Shown here: piece by piece, positions 46,482 through 53,357 of the stretch
How the letters are laid out: each line of letters begins with the position of its first letter
Position numbering within the stretch: position 1 is the first letter of the stretch
Source: Tolypothrix campylonemoides VB511288
Lineage (GTDB): Bacteria; Cyanobacteriota; Cyanobacteriia; Cyanobacteriales; Nostocaceae
Length of the DNA: 64,000 nucleotides
Assembly (NCBI GenBank): GCA_000828075.3
Contig: JXCB02000027.1
Location: 923,083-987,082 of the forward strand
Reading direction: 5' to 3'
Translations under genes and position numbers: made by a program
Notes under the pieces: model-generated
Told to the model about the DNA's origin: nothing
What the model saw: the letters and a program-made list of their open reading frames with translations, nothing else
Database searches by the model: none

Positions 46482-46784
46482 ATGATGAGAGCCACAGTAT
46501 TATTAGTAACAATTCTAGCCCTTACACCTGCTACTGTTTTGGCACAGCAAGAAAAGCAACCAACTTATAATTTCACACTAACAACTGAGCAAAAACTATA
46601 TTCTGAGAAATTATTACGGATACGTCTTAACCAGCAAATTCAGAAATTTAATACAGTCGTTAAGCAGGCGCTTAGAGAAACACAAGAGATCAAGCAGTTT
46701 AGCACACCATACTTAGTTGAATTCCAAAGGAGAAATCAGGATATAGAACGCCGCCGAGATTTTATACGTCCCAGCGGTATTTAA
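46482..46784 (+). CDS. Small secreted protein, unknown function
   Basis: 100 residues from ATG 46482, with a strong GGAGGTG site. A signal peptide (VLLVTILALTPATVLAQ) precedes a helical, charged mature part (LYSEKLLRIRLNQQIQKFNTVVKQ, ERRRDFIRPSGI). I do not recognise the family. It is probably periplasmic. Upstream are two copies of TTTTTTCTATAATA (about 46370-46400). Confidence 0.6.
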   Translation: MMRATVLLVTILALTPATVLAQQEKQPTYNFTLTTEQKLYSEKLLRIRLNQQIQKFNTVVKQALRETQEIKQFSTPYLVEFQRRNQDIERRRDFIRPSGI

Positions 46785-46930
46785 GGTGTTTTTTGACATT
46801 CTATTTCAACTTTTTTCGTCTTATTCTTACTAAGTTTGTAGTGAGGAATGCGCGTCCTCTTCCACGAAAACAAGGACTAAAGTCCTTACTACATATAAGT
46901 TTTATTATGGGTAATTTGCCGGGCTTGATA

Positions 46931-47235
46931 TTACAAATTATCCTTTACCCAACTTTTAAAAGCTCTTATTGCTTGACTTCTCCCTAAACTTAAACATTGC
47001 TTTACATATTCATTCACTAACTGAATAATCGGGATACCGGGAAAATTTGGACTAAAACTAGCTTCCACATATTTTCCCTGCTGTAGCAAGTTAATTTGCA
47101 ATCCCTGCGGCGTGTATCGCCAAAGTTCAGGAACTCCCATAATTTCATAGTTATTAAATTGAGTGCGAGAAGTAATATCAATTTCTATCGCTAAATCAGG
47201 CGGTGGGTCTATTGTCAAATCTATGCGATTTTTAC
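46931..47235 (-). pseudogene. Uma2 family endonuclease, 3' part, truncated by an IS
   Basis: Encodes the C-terminal half of an Uma2 protein: IDLTIDPPPDLAIEIDITSRTQFNNYEIMGVPELWRY. The 5' half is missing: the insertion sequence starts at 47236, and the sequence on its far side (from 49085) does not continue the family in the right frame. This suggests a deletion at the insertion point, or truncation before it. Confidence 0.8.
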
Positions 47236-47303
47236 AATATCGAGAGCAGAAAGCCCATCGGCTTTTAGCCGTGGGATGAATGCGTTGCACCTTCAGGTGC
47301 AGT

Positions 47304-47699
47304 CTATCTTGTCTTTTGATTAGCTATATACTTTTTAATTGTTTCACTTGAAGCATCTCCAGCAGTACCACAAAAATAACTTCTAGTCCACATTGAAGGC
47401 AGTTTAAGCAAGTATGGAAATTCTTGTCTAAGGATTCTTGATGTATATCCTTTTAATCGAAACATTATTTGGTCTGGTGCTAAAGTAGGCGGACAACAAA
47501 GAAATAGATGAACGTGGTCTTCCATAATTTCAAGAGCTAGGATCTCACAATCTAGCTCTTTCGTTTTTTCATAAAGCAATTCTTCTAGTCGTTTTGCAAC
47601 TAGTCCGTATAATACTTTTTTTCTTCTTTTTGGTATCCATACGAAATGATAGTTAATCAACGTGACTGACGTTGTTTTGTGCCTATACTTGTCAAGCAT
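47304..47699 (-). CDS. tnpA: IS200/IS605 Y1 transposase TnpA, copy 1
   Basis: 131 residues. The HUH motif is DHVHLFL, and the catalytic Tyr is near the C-terminus in TIKKYIANQ. Both residues needed for single-strand cleavage are present. It cuts and joins the hairpin-marked ends at TTAC. ATG start, divergent from tnpB with 86 bp between. Confidence 0.95.
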   Translation of the reverse strand: MLDKYRHKTTSVTLINYHFVWIPKRRKKVLYGLVAKRLEELLYEKTKELDCEILALEIMEDHVHLFLCCPPTLAPDQIMFRLKGYTSRILRQEFPYLLKLPSMWTRSYFCGTAGDASSETIKKYIANQKTR

Positions 47700-47785
47700 A
47701 TATAAAAATCGTGTAAACTTGTGGTCAATAGCTTGTATCTATCAACCATATTATGTTAGATTAATTTTACAGAAAATACAAGGAG

Positions 47786-49042
47786 GTGAGTGAGCGCGTG
47801 TTAGTTCTAGAATACAAAGCAAAAGCTAATAAAGCACAATATCAAGCAATTGAAGAATCTATTAAGACTACTCAATTTGTTAGAAATAAGTGTTTGCGTT
47901 ATTGGATGGACTCTTCTAAAGAGGACAGTATTAATAATGCTGCTATTAGCCGATATTCAACAGTACTACGCGCTAACTTTCCCTTTGTTGCAGCACTTAA
48001 TTCAATGGCAGTACAAGCTGCTGCCGAGAGAGCATGGCTTGCTATTTCTCGATTTTACGATAACTGCAAAAAAGCTAAACCAGGGAAGAAAGGATTCCCA
48101 CGTTTTCAACATGACAACCGTTCTGTTGAATACAAAACTAGTGGATGGTCACTACACCCAACAAAGCGTAGAATCACTTTCACTGATAAAAAAGGCATTG
48201 GTGAACTCAAGCTAATGGGCAAATGGGACATACACACGCATCCTGTTAAGTCCGTTAAACGAGTTCGGATTGTCCGTCGTGCTGATGGGTACTATGTCCA
48301 ATTCTGTGTTGATGTGGAATGCAAGGAAACGGTTCAATTTACAGGTCAAGAGATTGGTTTAGATTTTGGATTGGAACACTTCTATACCGACTCAAACGGA
48401 TACCATGAACCCAATCCTCGTTTTTTGCGTAAAACCGAGAAACAAGTTAAGCACGTTCAACGAAGAATATACAAAAAGGAGAAAGGTAAGAACGGTAGAA
48501 AGAAGGCTCGAAACCGATACGCACGTAAGCACCTGAAGATAAGTAGACAACGTACCGAACACGCCAAATCGAGGGCGCGTCACGTCATGCGGTCTAACGA
48601 CTTATGCGTCTACGAAAACTTGCAGGTTAAAAATATGGTGCGTAACCACCATCTAGCAAAAAGCATTAATGACGCTGGATGGAGACAGTTTCGGAGCTAT
48701 CTAGAATACTTTGCCCAAAAGTATAGGAAGGTAGCACTTGCTGTGGAACCACACTATACCTCACAGGAGTGTCCAAAATGCGGCACGATGGTTAAGAAAT
48801 CGTTGTCAACTAGAACGCACACTTGCAAATGTGGTTGTGTTCTGCAACGTGACTATGCGGCTGCAATCAATATACTTCGTAAGGGCAAAGAAAAAATTGC
48901 TACCTCAGGGCATGGGGAAAGCAAGCCGACTTCTAAGAAGAAGGCAAGAAACGCTAGGGGAGTTGGAAGCTCTACTCATGTTGGTGCAAACCTGCATAAG
49001 CAACTTCCGACGTTGAGCCTAGAATCCCACGGCTTTTTGTGA
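47786..49042 (+). CDS. tnpB: TnpB RNA-guided nuclease, copy 1
   Basis: Up to 418 residues. An AGGAGG site at 47781-47786 overlaps the first possible GTG, so the real start is likely GTG 47798 (LVLEYKAKANKAQ). RuvC-like catalytic residues are visible: Asp in IGLDFGLEHF, Glu in CVYENLQVKNM, Asp in QRDYAAAINIL. A zinc ribbon CPKCG...CKCG lies between the last two. The arginine-rich middle probably binds guide RNA. An intact TnpB cuts DNA next to its target motif and favours retention of the element. Confidence 0.94.
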   Translation: MSERVLVLEYKAKANKAQYQAIEESIKTTQFVRNKCLRYWMDSSKEDSINNAAISRYSTVLRANFPFVAALNSMAVQAAAERAWLAISRFYDNCKKAKPGKKGFPRFQHDNRSVEYKTSGWSLHPTKRRITFTDKKGIGELKLMGKWDIHTHPVKSVKRVRIVRRADGYYVQFCVDVECKETVQFTGQEIGLDFGLEHFYTDSNGYHEPNPRFLRKTEKQVKHVQRRIYKKEKGKNGRKKARNRYARKHLKISRQRTEHAKSRARHVMRSNDLCVYENLQVKNMVRNHHLAKSINDAGWRQFRSYLEYFAQKYRKVALAVEPHYTSQECPKCGTMVKKSLSTRTHTCKCGCVLQRDYAAAINILRKGKEKIATSGHGESKPTSKKKARNARGVGSSTHVGANLHKQLPTLSLESHGFL

Positions 49043-49142
49043 AGATGAGCGAAGCGAAATCTTCATAGCCGTGGGAGTGTCAAAAAGATTTTATACAACT
49101 TTGCTGTAGAATATTCCCGATTTTGTAGAATTTTCATCGATA

Positions 49143-49411
49143 TTACTCGTAATGAGTCCACATACTTAAAACTTTCACGACTCGCTCTTCTTCGGCGCAC
49201 TTCATATACAAGCCGATGCTGAATATTAATTCTCCCTTGAATACGCCCCTTGCAAATCTCCTTTTAACTTTTCGTAAGAAGGAGGATTTTCATAGGGATT
49301 TTGCTCCAAAATTGCAAGAAGCTCTTCTGCTTTCGGCTTGAGTCCACCCGCAGCAAGCTTCTTTGCATCTTTTTGTGCTCGCTTGGTAAAGCGCAATTCC
49401 CACACTACCAA
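49143..49411 (-). pseudogene. YoeB/Txe toxin, frameshifted
   Basis: The first 57 residues are a good YoeB/Txe start (WELRFTKRAQKDAKKLAAGGLKPKAEELL, PPSYEKLKGDLQGAYSR). An extra G in AAGGGA breaks the frame. In the next frames the sequence continues as RINIQHRLVYEVRRR and then, after a second shift, RVVKVLSMWTHYE and stop. The C-terminal RNase residues are therefore lost. It overlaps the antitoxin by 7 bp. Confidence 0.8.
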
Positions 49412-49677
49412 TCAAGCTCCTCTTTGGTCACACATTCTTCAACAGGAGTACGCATTCCTTCAAGGATATCCTCCCGCATTCCAGGAACTTGGAGTATATA
49501 CAACGTTTCTTGAAGCGCGTTCCAGTCCTCAAGAGCAACAAGTACCGCTTTATTTTGATGACCAGTAATTATTACTGGTGTATGAGATTTTGCACTTTCA
49601 TTGATGACAGCATCAAGGTGGTGTTGTGCATCGTTAACATTAATTACATCCATGATTGGAACCTGTTTTCTATCCAC
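49405..49677 (-). CDS. YefM/Phd family antitoxin
   Basis: 90 residues; the conserved start is probably the internal Met of MDVINVNDAQHHLD (residue 9). Phd/YefM fold: DAVINESAKSHTPVIITGHQNKAVLVALEDWNALQETLYIL, then an acidic toxin-binding tail. It normally binds the toxin and represses the pair's promoter. With the toxin broken it is an orphan. Confidence 0.88.
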   Translation of the reverse strand: MDRKQVPIMDVINVNDAQHHLDAVINESAKSHTPVIITGHQNKAVLVALEDWNALQETLYILQVPGMREDILEGMRTPVEECVTKEELDW

Positions 49678-49739
49678 TTATGACAACAAATGGCAAAAAT
49701 TGCCATAATAATTTTAGAGAAGCCAAACGACTAAAGCCA

Positions 49740-50009
49740 ATGACAAGTATAAATATTTCTCTGCCTGACTCCATGCGTGCGTATGTAGAGCAACAAGTTG
49801 CAAGTGGTGGTTACAGCAGTGCGAGCGAGTATTTCCGCGAATTAGTACGTCAAGATCAAAAGCGCAAAGCAAATGAACGCCTCGAAGCAATGCTGTTAGA
49901 AGGTTTAAATTCTGGAACAGCCACGGAGATGACTGCTCAAGATTGGGAAGACATTCGTCAGGCTGTGCGAGAAAGAATTGTTAAGCGTCAAGAGCAACAT
50001 CCAAGTTAA
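49740..50009 (+). CDS. ParD-like antitoxin
   Basis: 89 residues from ATG 49740; the frame extends upstream but the family begins here (MTSINISLPDSMRAYVEQQVASGGYSSASEYFRELVR). Ribbon-helix-helix N-terminus, toxin-binding helical tail. The stop TAA overlaps the toxin ATG by one base, so translation is coupled. Divergent from the YefM antitoxin, sharing a 60-bp promoter region. Confidence 0.92.
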   Translation: MTSINISLPDSMRAYVEQQVASGGYSSASEYFRELVRQDQKRKANERLEAMLLEGLNSGTATEMTAQDWEDIRQAVRERIVKRQEQHPS

Positions 50010-50350
50010 TGAGTCAGGTAAATAAACGACCACAAGTCATTCGTGACTTGATAGAATTAGCGACTTATATTGCAGAAAATAATTTGGATGCTTCTGATCG
50101 TTTTCTTGCAGCAGCCGAAGAAACATTTAAACAACTGGGTAAAATGCCAGGGATAGGGAAACTCTGCGAGTTTTCAAGCCCTAATTTAGCAGGATTTAGG
50201 CAACAATCAATAAAGGGATTTAGAAACTATATTGTTTTCTACCGTCATACAAACACTGGTGTGGAGATTGTACGGGTAATTCATGGTGCGCGAGATGTTG
50301 AAGCGATTTTGGATGAGAATTTTAGACAAGATGAGGATGACATAGAGTAG
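50009..50350 (+). CDS. ParE/RelE superfamily toxin
   Basis: 113 residues. ParE signatures: VIRDLIELATYIAENNLDASDRF, LGKMPGIGKLCEF, FRNYIVFYRHTNTGVEIVRVIHGARDVEAIL. ParE toxins inhibit gyrase. It is intact and paired with the ParD gene. The fold is shared with RelE, so the target is inferred from the partner. Confidence 0.92.
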   Translation: MSQVNKRPQVIRDLIELATYIAENNLDASDRFLAAAEETFKQLGKMPGIGKLCEFSSPNLAGFRQQSIKGFRNYIVFYRHTNTGVEIVRVIHGARDVEAILDENFRQDEDDIE

Positions 50351-50519
50351 CAGAAATTGATGCGGAGGAAGAATTAATTATCACTACATTATGGTCATTC
50401 AATTTGATGGTCCGCCCAAATAAACAGGGCAAGCTTCATTTGTCAACCAGTCCCCATATTAATTTATAAGTTTCGTGACTCAGCTTGCCCTATTTGAATA
50501 ACGGTTCCGTCTGCCAGTT

Positions 50520-51323
50520 TTAATAAGCGAAGGACTGATAAACCTCTACTTCTGGTTTCTCTTCAACTGAATCGACAATCGGATTGAAACGCAACAAGTG
50601 ACGAGCGCGAGGGGAGAGTGTATCCAAGGCTTGCCGTGGTATATTAATAGACACTTCCGGACGATACAGCCAGCGGCGACTATAGCCAATAACTACCATC
50701 GGACGTGGTGTTGACGTGTAGTTAGGCGTACCCCTGTGCAAACCCCGCACATCGCGGATCATCACGTCACCGAGTTGCATTGTCACTGGTTCTAACTTGA
50801 TCTCACCCGACTCCATGCGGCGCAGTCCTTCCTCCTTGGACATCATGTGTGTACCGCGTGTAATATCCATTGGGCCATTTTCTAGGGTGATATCGACCAG
50901 TGGAAAGTTGACTGCTAGTTGATATGGTGGCGTTTCCTGACCTGTTTCGGGGAACAGTGGCAAAGTATCTCGATGCACGTCTTGATAATCAGAACCAAGC
51001 AACGGCGTGTCTGTTGCCAACTGGCACATTACCATGTCTTTGCCTACCAATAGCTCAGCGATCGCCAAAATGTCCTCATCTTCGTAAATATTTGCATCAG
51101 CAAAGGGAGTCGTAAACGGAAGCGTGACATAATAACGGGCTGAGCCTCGGTTCTCAAGCTTGCCTTCGCGCTCAATGTGATCCTTCAGTAACGGTGCGAA
51201 AGCTTCGCGCCAAGCATCGAGTGTTGCCGGGGAGAAGTGATTGGGCAACACGCAGTAGCCATCAAGTAGTACTGCTTGGGCGAATGATTCAATTTCTTGT
51301 TGGTTATAGCGTTGTATAGTCAT
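50520..51323 (-). CDS. Phytanoyl-CoA dioxygenase (PhyH) family protein
   Basis: 267 residues. Iron ligands are visible as HRD in DVHRDTLPLF (about residue 117) and a distal His in RGLHRGTPN, followed by RPMVVIGYSRRW for 2-oxoglutarate binding. A non-haem iron, 2-oxoglutarate-dependent hydroxylase is expected; such enzymes often modify secondary metabolites. It lies between the TA pairs and the second IS, and no biosynthetic partner is near. ATG start. Confidence 0.85.
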   Translation of the reverse strand: MTIQRYNQQEIESFAQAVLLDGYCVLPNHFSPATLDAWREAFAPLLKDHIEREGKLENRGSARYYVTLPFTTPFADANIYEDEDILAIAELLVGKDMVMCQLATDTPLLGSDYQDVHRDTLPLFPETGQETPPYQLAVNFPLVDITLENGPMDITRGTHMMSKEEGLRRMESGEIKLEPVTMQLGDVMIRDVRGLHRGTPNYTSTPRPMVVIGYSRRWLYRPEVSINIPRQALDTLSPRARHLLRFNPIVDSVEEKPEVEVYQSFAY

Positions 51324-51451
51324 ATGCTAATTTTAAAATCAGCGATCCCCGATAGTGGTCAATTAGGTGTTAAAAGTTGTTACAATATCGAGAGCAGAAA
51401 GCCCATCGGCTTTTAGCCGTGGGATGAATGCGTTGCACCTTCAGGTGCAGT

Positions 51452-51847
51452 CTATCTTGTCTTTTGATTAGCTATATACTTTTTAATTGTTTCACTTGAA
51501 GCATCTCCAGCAGTACCACAAAAATAACTTCTAGTCCACATTGAAGGCAGTTTAAGCAAGTATGGAAATTCTTGTCTAAGGATTCTTGATGTATATCCTT
51601 TTAATCGAAACATTATTTGGTCTGGTGCTAAAGTAGGCGGACAACAAAGAAATAGATGAACGTGGTCTTCCATAATTTCAAGAGCTAGGATCTCACAATC
51701 TAGCTCTTTCGTTTTTTCATAAAGCAATTCTTCTAGTCGTTTTGCAACTAGTCCGTATAATACTTTTTTTCTTCTTTTTGGTATCCATACGAAATGATAG
51801 TTAATCAACGTGACTGACGTTGTTTTGTGCCTATACTTGTCAAGCAT
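51452..51847 (-). CDS. tnpA: IS200/IS605 Y1 transposase TnpA, copy 2
   Basis: 131 residues, identical to the copy 1 protein, with HUH (HVH) and Tyr intact. See 47304-47699 for motifs. Confidence 0.95.
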   Translation of the reverse strand: MLDKYRHKTTSVTLINYHFVWIPKRRKKVLYGLVAKRLEELLYEKTKELDCEILALEIMEDHVHLFLCCPPTLAPDQIMFRLKGYTSRILRQEFPYLLKLPSMWTRSYFCGTAGDASSETIKKYIANQKTR

Positions 51848-51933
51848 ATATAAAAATCGTGTAAACTTGTGGTCAATAGCTTGTATCTATCAACCATATT
51901 ATGTTAGATTAATTTTACAGAAAATACAAGGAG

Positions 51934-53190
51934 GTGAGTGAGCGCGTGTTAGTTCTAGAATACAAAGCAAAAGCTAATAAAGCACAATATCAAGCAATTG
52001 AAGAATCTATTAAGACTACTCAATTTGTTAGAAATAAGTGTTTGCGTTATTGGATGGACTCTTCTAAAGAGGACAGTATTAATAATGCTGCTATTAGCCG
52101 ATATTCAACAGTACTACGCGCTAACTTTCCCTTTGTTGCAGCACTTAATTCAATGGCAGTACAAGCTGCTGCCGAGAGAGCATGGCTTGCTATTTCTCGA
52201 TTTTACGATAACTGCAAAAAAGCTAAACCAGGGAAGAAAGGATTCCCACGTTTTCAACATGACAACCGTTCTGTTGAATACAAAACTAGTGGATGGTCAC
52301 TACACCCAACAAAGCGTAGAATCACTTTCACTGATAAAAAAGGCATTGGTGAACTCAAGCTAATGGGCAAATGGGACATACACACGCATCCTGTTAAGTC
52401 CGTTAAACGAGTTCGGATTGTCCGTCGTGCTGATGGGTACTATGTCCAATTCTGTGTTGATGTGGAATGCAAGGAAACGGTTCAATTTACAGGTCAAGAG
52501 ATTGGTTTAGATTTTGGATTGGAACACTTCTATACCGACTCAAACGGATACCATGAACCCAATCCTCGTTTTTTGCGTAAAACCGAGAAACAAGTTAAGC
52601 ACGTTCAACGAAGAATATACAAAAAGGAGAAAGGTAAGAACGGTAGAAAGAAGGCTCGAAACCGATACGCACGTAAGCACCTGAAGATAAGTAGACAACG
52701 TACCGAACACGCCAAATCGAGGGCGCGTCACGTCATGCGGTCTAACGACTTATGCGTCTACGAAAACTTGCAGGTTAAAAATATGGTGCGTAACCACCAT
52801 CTAGCAAAAAGCATTAATGACGCTGGATGGAGACAGTTTCGGAGCTATCTAGAATACTTTGCCCAAAAGTATAGGAAGGTAGCACTTGCTGTGGAACCAC
52901 ACTATACCTCACAGGAGTGTCCAAAATGCGGCACGATGGTTAAGAAATCGTTGTCAACTAGAACGCACACTTGCAAATGTGGTTGTGTTCTGCAACGTGA
53001 CTATGCGGCTGCAATCAATATACTTCGTAAGGGCAAAGAAAAAATTGCTACCTCAGGGCATGGGGAAAGCAAGCCGACTTCTAAGAAGAAGGCAAGAAAC
53101 GCTAGGGGAGTTGGAAGCTCTACTCATGTTGGTGCAAACCTGCATAAGCAACTTCCGACGTTGAGCCTAGAATCCCACGGCTTTTTGTGA
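51934..53190 (+). CDS. tnpB: TnpB RNA-guided nuclease, copy 2
   Basis: 418 codons, identical to copy 1; GTG 51946 is the better start by the same ribosome-site argument. Catalytic Asp/Glu/Asp and zinc ribbon are intact. Its RNA would carry a different guide, taken from the flanking sequence beginning CAGTTTCGGC. Confidence 0.94.
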   Translation: MSERVLVLEYKAKANKAQYQAIEESIKTTQFVRNKCLRYWMDSSKEDSINNAAISRYSTVLRANFPFVAALNSMAVQAAAERAWLAISRFYDNCKKAKPGKKGFPRFQHDNRSVEYKTSGWSLHPTKRRITFTDKKGIGELKLMGKWDIHTHPVKSVKRVRIVRRADGYYVQFCVDVECKETVQFTGQEIGLDFGLEHFYTDSNGYHEPNPRFLRKTEKQVKHVQRRIYKKEKGKNGRKKARNRYARKHLKISRQRTEHAKSRARHVMRSNDLCVYENLQVKNMVRNHHLAKSINDAGWRQFRSYLEYFAQKYRKVALAVEPHYTSQECPKCGTMVKKSLSTRTHTCKCGCVLQRDYAAAINILRKGKEKIATSGHGESKPTSKKKARNARGVGSSTHVGANLHKQLPTLSLESHGFL

Positions 53191-53357
53191 AGATGAGCGA
53201 AGCGAAATCTTCATAGCCGTGGGAGTGTCAAACAGTTTCGGCTAGTATCCTGACTGGCTCCCTACAAATTAATACACTAAAGCTGAGTGCAGGTATTTTA
53301 ATTTTGCTTTCGCGGATAATTCCTTTTATAAAGCAGTGCTGAGAGGGAGAACCTACC

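Larger units (their letters stand above)
47236..49084 (+). mobile_element. IS200/IS605 family insertion sequence, copy 1
   Basis: 1849 bp, identical in sequence extent to 51384-53232. Both copies start directly after TTAC, the likely target tetranucleotide, and have no target duplication, as expected for single-strand Y1 transposition. Left-end hairpin CCCATCGGC/GCCGTGGG (47254-47275); right-end hairpin CCCACGGCT/AGCCGTGGG (49026-49075) with an inner GAAGAT/ATCTTC stem. It carries divergent tnpA and tnpB. The last 100 bases probably also encode the guide RNA scaffold used by TnpB. Confidence 0.93.
51384..53232 (+). mobile_element. IS200/IS605 family insertion sequence, copy 2
   Basis: Same length, gene content and encoded proteins as copy 1, in the same orientation. 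It starts after TTAC (51380-51383) and ends in GTGTCAAA. Its spacing to copy 1 is 4148 bp. Because both are intact and encode identical proteins, transposition is recent, and recombination between them would delete the TA/PhyH segment. Confidence 0.93.

Noticed and set aside
47850-48215. Second-frame protein inside tnpB (also at 51998-52363)
   Set aside because: Out-of-frame shadow of the TnpB gene, identical in both copies only because the IS copies are identical.
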